NCBI GenBank assembly: GCA_947650005.1
Contig: CANSTU010000032.1
Coordinates: 1-36,449, forward strand
Length of the DNA stretch: 36,449 nucleotides
Reading direction: 5' to 3'
Origin: an uncultured Lachnospiraceae bacterium
GTDB taxonomy: Bacteria; Bacillota; Clostridia; Lachnospirales; Lachnospiraceae
The position numbers were made by a program, and so were the translations under genes. The notes below the pieces were generated by a model, which worked only from the letters and a program-made list of their open reading frames with translations, was not told the origin of the DNA and searched no databases. Shown here one piece after another: positions 16,277 through 23,570 of this stretch; position 1 is the stretch's first letter; each line of letters starts with the position of its first letter.

Positions 16277-17995
16277 TCAAGCCAGTTTTAGTACAAGGCA
16301 CTGGAAGGGTTCTAACATCAGGGTATTCCTGCTGCCGGACCTTTCAGCAAGGCTGCTTTCTGCTGCCCCGGCGCTGTCTTTCCCTTCGGTATCATAATTA
16401 TCAAGGAGTATCTCCCCCACCCGTTCCTCAAAGGGCAGCTTTACCCTTTCCTTTCTGGCACTCGTGAGAATCAGAAGGCGGTTCTTTTCGTCTCTTCTCT
16501 CATAAGCCAGAATCCCGTCTTCCTTTTCATATCTTGGAAGGAATTCCCCGTAAATAAAGGTCTCCTCCAAATCCGCCCGCCTGCGTACCGCAACCATGCG
16601 TTTATAAAAGTTCAGCAGGGAATCCGGATCTTCTTTCTGCGCTTCATAGTTCAGCTGTGCATAGTTGGGATTGACTGCAAACCAGGGCTTTGCATCTGAA
16701 AAACCGCCGTTTGACTTCCCGTTCCACTGCATGGGCGTACGGCCATGTTCCCTGCTGGCATGGTTGAGTTCCTCAATGGCTTCCTCCGGGCTTTTCCCCT
16801 GCATCAGCAGACGGTCATAGATGGCATAGGTAGGCTTGTCCACATACTCCTCCAGCCGTTTCTTGGGATAATTGCGCATTCCGATCTCCTGCCCCTGATA
16901 TAAAAAGACGATACCCGGGAAAAAGAAATTCGTCACCGGGAGCATACGGATGCTGTAACGGTTCTGATCCTCCCCAGCGAGGAAACGGTCGATACATCTG
17001 GGTTTGTCATGGTTTTCCAGAAAATTACAAAGCATACCCCGTCCATCCACCACCCGTTGTGCCTCGAACAGCTTATCCCGGTAATCGTTGAACAGCGCCT
17101 GTGTGTTTCCCTTCCATTTCTCTGCGTTCACATCATGGAATGTATGGCTGAAATCGAAAATGGAGCAGAAATTCCCATCCTCACCGATCACCGCTTCCAC
17201 CTCTTCCGGCCTCATCTGGTCATATTCCCCGATGGTAAGCGCATCAGAAGGCAGGAACGTACGCTCCTTCATCTCCCGGAGGATCTCCGAAAGCCCGTCC
17301 ACATTGTTGATGTAGTCAAAGGCCAGATTATATCCGTCCGGACCATCCGGCGGAAGGTTAGAATAAGAATAGTTTTTCTTCAAATGGCTGATGGCGTCCA
17401 GACGGAAGCCTCCTAGCCCCATATCCATCCACTTCAGAATCATTTCGTATATTTCTTCTCGCAGCTTCGGATTTTCCCAGTTCAGATCCGGCTGCTCTTT
17501 GGTGAAAATATGTAGGTAATATAAATCATCCCATCCCTCCACTCGTTCCCAGGCGCTTCCCCCGAAAATAGAGCGCCAGTTATTGGGCGGATTTCCGTCT
17601 TTTCCTTCTCTGAACACATAATAGTCCCCATATTCCCCATGGGGATCCTGCAGCGCCTTTTGGAACCATTCATGTTGGTCGGAAGAATGGTTTACCACCA
17701 GATCCATCAGTATTTTTATCCCCTTTTCAGCCGCCCTGGCGATCAGTTCCTTCATATCGTCCATAGTGCCAAAGGATGGGTCTATCCCCATATAATCAGA
17801 AATATCATACCCGTTATCCACCATTGGGGATGCAAAAACCGGACACAGCCAGATCACATTCGCCCCCAACTGCGCGATTTCGTCCAAATGGCGGATCACC
17901 CCCTGAAGATCCCCGACCCCGTCCTGATTGGTATCCTGAAAGCTTTTAGGATAGATCTGATAGCCGACCGTATTGTGCCACCATTTTTTCAACAT
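16277..17995 (-). CDS. GH13 alpha-glucosidase (oligo-1,6-glucosidase type)
   Basis: A 572-residue cytosolic GH13 enzyme that would release glucose from isomalto- or malto-oligosaccharides. The start WWHNTVGYQIYPKSFQDTNQDGVGDLQG is typical of the oligo-1,6-glucosidase group. The four conserved regions are present: DLVVNHSSDQH, GFRLDAISH (nucleophile Asp), TIGEYD (acid/base Glu), and FLENHDKPR (transition-state Asp). The QDGVGD calcium-type loop and the C-terminal beta domain are intact. No signal peptide. Start at 17995 has GGGGAG upstream; the longer frame to 18136 reaches into the GNAT gene. It follows that gene by 62 bp. No sugar transporter adjoins it. Confidence 0.93.
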   Translation of the reverse strand: MLKKWWHNTVGYQIYPKSFQDTNQDGVGDLQGVIRHLDEIAQLGANVIWLCPVFASPMVDNGYDISDYMGIDPSFGTMDDMKELIARAAEKGIKILMDLVVNHSSDQHEWFQKALQDPHGEYGDYYVFREGKDGNPPNNWRSIFGGSAWERVEGWDDLYYLHIFTKEQPDLNWENPKLREEIYEMILKWMDMGLGGFRLDAISHLKKNYSYSNLPPDGPDGYNLAFDYINNVDGLSEILREMKERTFLPSDALTIGEYDQMRPEEVEAVIGEDGNFCSIFDFSHTFHDVNAEKWKGNTQALFNDYRDKLFEAQRVVDGRGMLCNFLENHDKPRCIDRFLAGEDQNRYSIRMLPVTNFFFPGIVFLYQGQEIGMRNYPKKRLEEYVDKPTYAIYDRLLMQGKSPEEAIEELNHASREHGRTPMQWNGKSNGGFSDAKPWFAVNPNYAQLNYEAQKEDPDSLLNFYKRMVAVRRRADLEETFIYGEFLPRYEKEDGILAYERRDEKNRLLILTSARKERVKLPFEERVGEILLDNYDTEGKDSAGAAESSLAERSGSRNTLMLEPFQCLVLKLA

Positions 17996-18057
17996 ATCTT
18001 CTGCTCCCCTTTCCATATTCGTATATAGTATATAGATTAAATGATGTCGCCCTCTGT

Positions 18058-18519
18058 TTATCCTTCCATCCGGTGTACATACATCCTCGCCAGATCCACT
18101 TCCCCGTCTCCCTGCACCATACATAGGAATTCCCATCCATAGCGCTCATAAAAAGAGGTATGGTCCGTCACCAAATAAAGAGTCCCGACTCCCCTCGTTT
18201 TCATATCCTGGCATACAAAATTCAGCAATGCCCCTGCCACTCCCTGGCGCCGCCTATCTTCTTGCGTATACACTGCGCAGACGTTGGGGGAAAGATCCTT
18301 CCTGTCATGGAAATCATTTTCGATCACTCCCATTCCCCCGATGATTCTCTCACCCTCCATGGCCATATACCATTGCGGGACGCTTCCCTTCTTCTCCAGG
18401 CATTCTTCCATGCTGTCCAAATAAGCCTGCAGCGGAATTCCCCATTTTACATGAAACCATTGGGCCGCCTCTTCCTTGATTTCAGGCACGTCCACCAAAC
18501 GAATCATGCGATACTCCAT
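18058..18519 (-). CDS. GNAT-family N-acetyltransferase
   Basis: A 153-residue member of the GCN5-related acetyltransferases, which move an acetyl group from acetyl-CoA to an amine. The acetyl-CoA loop is the motif A segment VYTQEDRRRQGVAGALL (Q/R-x-x-G-x-A, about residues 84-100), preceded by the strand GGMGVIENDF and followed by LYLVTDHTSFYERYGWEF, the usual motif B. The substrate cannot be predicted. GGGAGG lies 5 nt before the ATG at 18519. It is upstream of, and may be co-transcribed with, the GH13 gene. Confidence 0.88.
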   Translation of the reverse strand: MEYRMIRLVDVPEIKEEAAQWFHVKWGIPLQAYLDSMEECLEKKGSVPQWYMAMEGERIIGGMGVIENDFHDRKDLSPNVCAVYTQEDRRRQGVAGALLNFVCQDMKTRGVGTLYLVTDHTSFYERYGWEFLCMVQGDGEVDLARMYVHRMEG

Positions 18520-18635
18520 CCATTTCTACCTCCCTTAAAATGGGCTTCTCACAGGCATCCTTTGACGGGTCTGCCTGGCAAATCCCCTATCTACGCCATT
18601 TAGGGAAACGGCCCTTTGATTTCATCTAAGACAGA

Positions 18636-19211
18636 TTACAAGTTTCCCTTTAAGCCAATCTCCTCCGCCCGTTCTCTCATTCCTTCAATGGTTTCACGGA
18701 TTACATCGTCAAGCTCCATACCGAGCATCTCACAGCCGCTGCGTATTGTCTCCCGATCCACGCCCGCCGCAAAGGACTTGTCCTTGAATTTCTTCTTTAC
18801 CGACTTCACTTCCAGATCCAGCACGCTCCTGGAAGGACGCATAAGGCATACCGCGTTGATCAGTCCCGTCAGCTCGTCCACCGTAAACAGAACCTTTTCC
18901 ATCCTGCTCTCCGGCTTCGCGTCTGTACAGATTCCATAACCGTGGCAGCTCATAGCGCGGATATAGGTCTCATCCACACCTCTTTCCCGCATGATCTCCT
19001 CCGCCTTTCGGCAATGCTCTTCCGGGAATTTCTCATAGTCCAGATCATGCAGCAGGCCGGCAACACCCCATACCTCTTCATCTTCCCCCTCCAGCCTGCC
19101 AAAATGGGCCATTACCGCTTCCACCGCCAGGGCGTGGTTCTGAAGGGCCTGGCCTTTCGTATACTCAGTCAGCAGTTCCCAGGCATCCTGCCTTGACATC
19201 TTCTTTTCCAT
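18636..19211 (-). CDS. HD-domain hydrolase
   Basis: A 191-residue soluble protein of the HD superfamily (metal-dependent phosphohydrolases). It shows LQNHALAVEAVMAHF (first His), LLHDLDYEKFPEEH (the HD pair, about residues 56-57), and ISCHGYGI-like MSCHGYGICTD with a further His, then a helical C-terminus. Many close relatives are annotated simply as HD or HDIG proteins and no substrate is known. The start at 19211 has GGGAGG 5 nt upstream, supplied by hairpin repeat locus C; the in-frame ATG at 19271 lies inside the repeat. No operon partner is evident. Confidence 0.85.
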   Translation of the reverse strand: MEKKMSRQDAWELLTEYTKGQALQNHALAVEAVMAHFGRLEGEDEEVWGVAGLLHDLDYEKFPEEHCRKAEEIMRERGVDETYIRAMSCHGYGICTDAKPESRMEKVLFTVDELTGLINAVCLMRPSRSVLDLEVKSVKKKFKDKSFAAGVDRETIRSGCEMLGMELDDVIRETIEGMRERAEEIGLKGNL

Positions 19212-19490
19212 TTTTGCCTCCCATCTGCGCGATTTGACGCGCGTGCATATCAGAAGGATTGAAAAATTCAATTTTCATCCTTGCTCCCATCTGCGTGCAT
19301 CGCACGCATTTAAATCAAGGCGGATGAATACGCCCTTCCTTCATCCTTGCTCCCGTCTGCGTGCATCGCACGCATTTAAATCAAAGAGGATGAATGCGTC
19401 CTTCCTTCATCCTTGCTCCCGTCTGCGTGCATCGCACGCATTTAAATCAAGGCGGATGAATGCGTCCTTCCTTCATCCTTGCTCCTATGC
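19212..19490 (-). repeat. Paired-hairpin 5'UTR repeat array, locus C (upstream of the HD gene)
   Basis: Three tandem 66-bp units (19281-19346, 19347-19412, 19413-19478) are followed, toward the gene, by one diverged unit. Each unit on the minus strand has GGATGAA/TTCATCC, a CTTTGATTT or CCTTGATTT spacer, the stem TGCGTGC/GCACGCA, and GAYGGGAGCA. The gene-proximal unit has GGATTGAAAA/TTTTTCAATCC, a GCGCG stem and GATGGGAGG, which acts as the Shine-Dalgarno site. The array also produces a spurious plus-strand frame with 22-residue periodicity. Confidence 0.9.
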
Positions 19491-19652
19491 CCGCAGCCTC
19501 CGTTTCCAGCCGGATCAGGACAACGGGACGCAGCGGTCGTACAGAATACTTCGAAGAAAATAATAGCATAAAAATTGCTACCTGACATTAAGAAATTCGA
19601 TAAAATAGCTTTTATTTTAGCTTTCGGCTGGCTCAAAAAAGGGCGGCACGCT

Positions 19653-20258
19653 TCAAAACAGGCTCAACTGTTCATAATCCGTTTTTCGTTCCAGCAAGCA
19701 GGGCGTTTTTTGTAGGAAACCTTCTATCTTCCTATCATCCATCATCCACTCCGCAATCTCCTGCCGCTCCAGAATCAGCGGCATTCGGTCATGTACCGGC
19801 TCCATGGAAGCATTTGCCACAGTCGTGAGGATCACAAAATGTTCCCCATCTTCATATCGCCTGCTAAACCCCGCCATGAACAGAAGCGACCTATCTTTCC
19901 TGCAAAACGTATTCTTCTCTTTTTGAGGGTTCCATTCGTAGAACCGCGCTGCCGGGATCACGATACGTCTGTGAAGGATACCATCCCGAAATAGCGGCTT
20001 TTCTAATACGGACTCGCATCTGGCATTAAAAATCACCCTTTTCCCTTCAAAACCAGGCAAGCCCCAACGCTGCCATTCGCAGCATATGGAGCCGTCCTCT
20101 CTTGACAGTATCGGCGCAACTTTACCTGGGTGGATGTCTCCTGCCGCAATTCGGCCTGAAGCCTGTAAGGATTTCTGCCTTTTCTTTACATCCTCCTGCC
20201 AAACCAACTTTTCAATTTCCCTGGCCGTTTGACCGTCCACTTCATATCTACCGCACAT
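19653..20258 (-). CDS. SOS response-associated peptidase / abasic-site processing protein (SRAP, YedK-like)
   Basis: A 201-residue SRAP protein. The family (E. coli YedK, human HMCES) forms a covalent crosslink through Cys2 to abasic sites in single-stranded DNA. The N-terminus MCGRYE places the catalytic cysteine at residue 2 after Met removal. Other conserved parts are NARCESV, AARFYEWNP (Glu), and PVHDRMPLIL (His). The C-terminus QLSLF is common in this family and resembles a clamp-binding peptide. AGAGGAG lies 7 nt upstream of the ATG. Stand-alone gene. A partial copy of the CAAACGCATGAATG repeat lies just upstream at 20303-20345. Confidence 0.93.
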   Translation of the reverse strand: MCGRYEVDGQTAREIEKLVWQEDVKKRQKSLQASGRIAAGDIHPGKVAPILSREDGSICCEWQRWGLPGFEGKRVIFNARCESVLEKPLFRDGILHRRIVIPAARFYEWNPQKEKNTFCRKDRSLLFMAGFSRRYEDGEHFVILTTVANASMEPVHDRMPLILERQEIAEWMMDDRKIEGFLQKTPCLLERKTDYEQLSLF

Positions 20259-20302
20259 AAAATCTCCTCTGAATGCCTTTTCAGTCCCATAAATCGTTTT
20301 CC

Positions 20303-20345
20303 ATTCACGGCAAACAGGGCCGCTTGTCCATTCATGCGTTTGTCA
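20303..20345 (-). repeat. Half copy of the CAAACGMATGAATG repeat
   Basis: On the minus strand ACAAACGCATGAATGG is followed by a CAAGCGGCCCTG stretch. It matches the left arm of the palindrome at 33131-33208 and the ends of the 20947-21204 element, but lacks an inverted partner. Confidence 0.55.
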
Positions 20346-20445
20346 CAGTTCGCCCCCTCACTCTTGCCCTGTATACGGCTGATAGAGGCAGTCATGTCAT
20401 ATTCTATCCCGTTTCTGACATAACATGGCTGCAATCTTATATGAG

Positions 20446-20661
20446 TTAAAACTCCAAATAGCCATACGCCTGCAGAATGTCATGCGCCTTTTGCCCGGTC
20501 ACAATACTGCTTTGCATCGATTTTGCATAAGATCGAATCGAAGGAAGCGCTTCCCCGGCTTTCAGTTCGTCGCTCATAAACTGCGTTTTCATCTACGCCG
20601 CAATCTGCCCATGCAGAAGACTGCTCGTCTCATTACTTCCAATGATTTCCTTAACATCCAC
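20446..20661 (-). pseudogene. Broken GntR-family (YtrA-like) transcriptional regulator
   Basis: Read from GTG at 20661, the frame gives VDVKEIIGSN...LLHGQIAA, then an in-frame TAG (codon 23), then MKTQFMSDELKAGEALPSIR, YAKSMQSSIVTGQKAHDILQ and AYGYLEF before a TAA at 20446. The pattern (S/D)ELKAGEALPSIR followed by an AK-x-(15)-ILxxYG helix is the winged helix of GntR regulators (normally GELKPGDxLPSIRxLAKEL). The intact protein would run to about 120 residues in the YtrA group; this one stops after about 71 codons and has an internal stop. The promoter at 20698-20726 looks intact. I read this as a decayed regulator. Confidence 0.65.
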
Positions 20662-20697
20662 TGCTCTTTCTCTTTTCTGTATTATATCAACAAATAC

Positions 20698-20726
20698 AGT
20701 ATAGTACATGCATATACATGCGTCAA
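20698..20726 (-). promoter_or_regulatory. Promoter with operator-like palindrome of the GntR pseudogene
   Basis: On the minus strand TTGACG (-35, 20721-20726), 17-bp spacer, TATACT (-10, 20698-20703). The spacer contains the symmetric ATGTATATGCAT, the kind of site a YtrA-like repressor could use for autoregulation. Confidence 0.6.
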
Positions 20727-20946
20727 GGAATCTATTTGCGTCACTTATCCATTTCAAAACAGTTTCCTATCGGTTTGCAGGCAGTTATGACAGGAAATGG
20801 AATCTGGGAACCTGTCCTACAGAGTTTAACAATTCCGCCTCTAAATAAAATACTTATTTTTTAAAGGAAAATATTGAAGAAAGAACAGGTAGCCGCTATA
20901 ATGGCCACAAGCAAGCCCGTATTGGCAAACTGCCCGCCAAGAAAAA

Positions 20947-21204
20947 CAGGGCAAACGCATGAATGTGCCAGCCAACCCCTTTGATCCCTGCGCAATCCCA
21001 TTTCGGCATCAATTGCACGTGGGAGCCACAGAGGGGATCATCAAAAACGTCAGCACTTTGCGAGCGCGTTCTTTGCGATCTTAGTACCGCTGCGTCTTGG
21101 TTGTGCGGGAGCCGTCCCCGCTGGATCCCCACGCACGGCTGAGGCCGAAATGGAATGATGCAGCAAGCAAAGGGATTGGTCGGTGCATTCATGCGTTTGT
21201 CCTG
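20947..21204. repeat. About 250-bp imperfect inverted-repeat element
   Basis: The left end (from CAAACGCATGAATG at 20952) and right end (to CATTCATGCGTTTG at 21199) are inverted copies. Over the outer 56 bp the arms keep equal length and are clearly alike, for example CCCTTTG, CATTTCGGC in the left arm, GCCGAAATG, CAAAGGG in the right. Weaker similarity continues inward (CGTGGG with CCCACG). The centre is not symmetric and holds no credible gene. The element occupies most of the space between the GntR remnant and the DMT transporter. Confidence 0.7.
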
Positions 21205-21265
21205 CGAGAAGAGGAGCAGAAATTAGGTTAGGGAAAACCATATGTCACGATTAGGAGGAAATATC

Positions 21266-22150
21266 ATGTCAACGTTTTTCATCTTTCTGCTCACAGTAAT
21301 ATGTGTTGCGCTTTACACGGGGCAGACGTTTTTTAGCAAACTGTTCTCCACCCATTACAGAGGGCCACAGGAAGCCGCAACACCTGTCTATGCCGTTTTA
21401 TATGGGGTACTTGTGAGTACCGTCACGCTGTTTTTGAGCCACTTTCAGGTTACCCCATCCAAAGAAACGATACTGTTGGGATGTATCAATGGAGGGGTGT
21501 TGTTTCTCTTTAATCTCAGCATGATCCATGCATCCCGAACCGGCCCGTATGCATTTCAGAGTATCATGATGCTTTTCGGCAATATCGTAGTATGCCTGGC
21601 CTTTTCCTCCGTTTACTGGGGGGATCGTCTGACACTTCTTCAGATGGCCGGGATTGCCGTGATGCTCGTGGCCTTTGTTGTTCTGAACGGCGGAGGAATC
21701 GACCTGCAAAGCGTCCAAAAGGGATACTTTTTTTGGGTCATATTGCTCTTTTGTACAAATGGTATCTATGGCGTCCTTATGGATGCCCAGCAAAGATTGT
21801 ATGTTCATGAGCGCAACGAAATGATCCTTGTCACCTTCCTTTCATCCGCTGTGATATCGCTGTTCTATTTATTCGTTACGCAACGGAAACGATCGTTCAA
21901 AGTTTTCCGAATGGGAAAAGCGGCTTGGGGATTTACAGCCGGAAGCGGCCTATGCGCTGCCTTTGCGGTATATATGCTTATGACTCTGTTGGCTTATATA
22001 CCAGGTTACATCCTCTATACCGTCTGTAACGGCAGCGTTCTGGTCCTTTCGGCCATTCTGTGCAGGATCGTACTAAAAGAGAATATGACAAAGATGACGG
22101 TTGCAGGGATAATACTTTCCGTGGTAAGCATCACATTATTGAGTATATAA
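21266..22150 (+). CDS. DMT-superfamily (EamA-like) membrane transporter
   Basis: A 294-residue, very hydrophobic protein with about ten predicted transmembrane helices in two similar halves, as in EamA/DMT exporters or permeases. The first half includes ILLGCINGGVLFLFNLSMIHASRTGPYAFQS-like segments and LAFSSVYWGDRLTLLQMAGI; the second ends with VLSAILCRIVLKENMTKMTVAGIILSVVSI, the helix 9-10 pattern (glutamate before the last helix) typical of the family. Substrate unknown. AGGAGG lies 7 nt before ATG 21266; an ATG at 21242 is also in frame but has no ribosome site. A terminator follows at 22210-22246. Confidence 0.87.
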   Translation: MSTFFIFLLTVICVALYTGQTFFSKLFSTHYRGPQEAATPVYAVLYGVLVSTVTLFLSHFQVTPSKETILLGCINGGVLFLFNLSMIHASRTGPYAFQSIMMLFGNIVVCLAFSSVYWGDRLTLLQMAGIAVMLVAFVVLNGGGIDLQSVQKGYFFWVILLFCTNGIYGVLMDAQQRLYVHERNEMILVTFLSSAVISLFYLFVTQRKRSFKVFRMGKAAWGFTAGSGLCAAFAVYMLMTLLAYIPGYILYTVCNGSVLVLSAILCRIVLKENMTKMTVAGIILSVVSITLLSI

Positions 22151-22209
22151 GGATTTCGTTTATCCGGCAAAGCAGTATTTCATCAAAAGAATCTGACGCC
22201 TAGACGTAA

Positions 22210-22250
22210 AGCCGGCAGACCTGTGAAAGATCAAGGTTTGCCGGCTCTCT
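22210..22250 (+). terminator. Rho-independent terminator after the DMT transporter
   Basis: AGCCGGCAGACCT (22210-22222) pairs with AGGTTTGCCGGCT (22234-22246), one G-U pair, followed by CTCTTT. Confidence 0.8.
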
Positions 22251-22394
22251 TTATATCCCCCAATTTTCCACTCCCTTCTTCGCCCAGATCCGTGGCATGC
22301 CAATTCTGCCTTCGGCCTGGGAAGCGTACGGCAGGAGAGCGGCCCTGGCCATAAGAAGGCTATATTGGTCTTGGCAGGTGTATGAACCGTTATG
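22251..22394. other. Intergenic stretch before the glycan-operon promoter
   Basis: No gene, repeat or hairpin that I can support between the terminator of the DMT gene and the promoter block at 22395. Confidence 0.5.
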
Positions 22395-22441
22395 AAAAGT
22401 ATATTTTATCATGTAAAACTCTGCATTTTACCCAGTAGAAT
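22395..22441 (+). promoter_or_regulatory. Shared 47-bp promoter/operator block, glycosidase operon copy
   Basis: Begins AAAAGTATATTTT, continues TCATGTAAA and TGCATTTTA, and ends in the -10 box TAGAAT (22436-22441). The -35 region is poor, as expected for an activated promoter. The minus-strand block 33015-33061 before the importer operon matches it at 40 of 47 positions with no gaps. Confidence 0.75.
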
Positions 22442-22534
22442 ATTTTAGGAAAAATTGCTAAAATATTAGGAAAAAAGGGATTCCTTTTATGGATCATGGA
22501 GATTTTCAGGATCAAGGAGGAAGGGGGATATGCT

Positions 22535-23488
22535 ATGCAGGAGAAAAAATGGATCTATCTTATTCACTTAAGCACCAATATGTGGGGAGACCCTGGTTCC
22601 AACTTCATCTACAAACCTTACTATGATACGTTCCACACGGACGAGGACATCTGGAGGAAAACCATCGATTTCCTTCCAGCACAGGGTTTCAATTCCCTGC
22701 TGATCGATGTCGGGGACGCGATCCAATATGAGTCGCATCCGGAGATTGCCATCGCGGGAGCCTGGTCCAAGGAAAAGATGAAAAAGGAACTCGACTACAT
22801 CCGCTCCATCGGTCTGACTCCGCTGCCAAAGCTCAACTTTTCCACTTGCCACGATGCATGGATGGGCGAATATAGCAGGATGGTAAGTACGAAGCAGTAC
22901 TATCAGTTCTGCGATGATGTGATCGACGAAGTCTGCGAACTGTTCGATTATCCACAACTGCTCCATCTTGGGATGGACGAAGAAGGTTTGGCATGCCAAA
23001 AAGAATACAGCATCTGCCACATCCGCTTTGGCGATCTGTGGTGGCATGATGTCTACAAGCTCTTCAACGCGTGCGACAGAAATGGTGTCCGTCCATGGGT
23101 CTGGGCCGATCCATGCTGGAAGCATCCCGATGTGTATCTGAAGAAGATGCCCAAAAGCGTTATGCAGTCAAACTGGTGGTATGATCCGATGCCCCGCGCA
23201 GAAGACGGTACGTTTGAGGACCACCGTCCGGGCTGCTATCAACTTCTTGAGAAGGCCGGATACGATCAGATTCCCACATGCAGCTCCACCTGGAGCTACC
23301 AGTTTAACACAGACGATACGCTCAGAGAGGTGTGTTCCTGCATTTCTGATGAACGCCTTAAGGGAGTCATCGCAGCGCCCTGGCAGCTTACCACACAGGA
23401 GGATTATTACACGCTTCTTGACGAAGCGAACCGATTTGGTTTAGCAAAGAGAAAATATTTTCCAGACGCACCAGAAAGCCTTTATTAG
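22535..23488 (+). CDS. GH20-superfamily-like TIM-barrel protein
   Basis: A 317-residue protein without a signal peptide, hence probably cytosolic. It reads like a stripped-down glycosidase barrel: WIYLIHLSTNMW at the start, GFNSLLIDVGDAI, a central LLHLGMDEEG (Asp/Glu about 148-150) that recalls the H-x-G-x-D-E motif of GH20 hexosaminidases, then VRPWVWADPCW, MQSNWWYD and GVIAAPW. I do not recognise a named family with confidence; GH20-like is inference from the DE motif and tryptophan-rich strands. Start at 22535 follows a GGAGGAAGGGGG stretch; an ATG at 22496 is also in frame. First gene of an operon with the GH36-like protein, sensor kinase, regulator and GDPD. Promoter block at 22395-22441. 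Confidence 0.65.
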   Translation: MQEKKWIYLIHLSTNMWGDPGSNFIYKPYYDTFHTDEDIWRKTIDFLPAQGFNSLLIDVGDAIQYESHPEIAIAGAWSKEKMKKELDYIRSIGLTPLPKLNFSTCHDAWMGEYSRMVSTKQYYQFCDDVIDEVCELFDYPQLLHLGMDEEGLACQKEYSICHIRFGDLWWHDVYKLFNACDRNGVRPWVWADPCWKHPDVYLKKMPKSVMQSNWWYDPMPRAEDGTFEDHRPGCYQLLEKAGYDQIPTCSSTWSYQFNTDDTLREVCSCISDERLKGVIAAPWQLTTQEDYYTLLDEANRFGLAKRKYFPDAPESLY

Positions 23489-23570
23489 GAAGGGGAGCAA
23501 GGTTGAAAGAAAGGCGCTTTCAACCTCCCTGATTTACAGGCGCGCTTAGGCGCGCGAAGGGGAGCAAAAT
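23489..23570 (+). repeat. Paired-hairpin 5'UTR repeat, locus D (upstream of the GH36-like gene)
   Basis: GGTTGAAAG (23501-23509) pairs with CTTTCAACC (23517-23525), then CTCCC (23525-23529), TGATTTACAG, the stem GCGCGC/GCGCGC (23540-23545 with 23550-23555), and GGGGAGCA. GGGAG at 23560-23564 is the ribosome site, 6 nt before the ATG, and can pair with CTCCC. The element fills exactly the gap between two operon genes. Confidence 0.87.

Noticed and set aside
17995-18012. GGGGAGCAGAAG before the GH13 gene as a sixth copy of the hairpin repeat
   Set aside because: The GGGGAGCA string is present, but no paired hairpins lie upstream; probably an ordinary ribosome site.
19234-19563. Plus-strand frame with a 22-residue repeat containing RASHAFKS
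   Set aside because: It is a translation of the 66-bp hairpin repeat array opposite the HD gene leader; no ribosome site and no likely protein.
20425-20790. Plus-strand 121-codon frame
   Set aside because: It is antisense to the GntR remnant and its promoter, with no ribosome site and no family resemblance.
20896-21192. Minus-strand 98-codon frame in the 250-bp inverted-repeat element
   Set aside because: Follows the symmetry of the element, no ribosome site, no recognisable domain.
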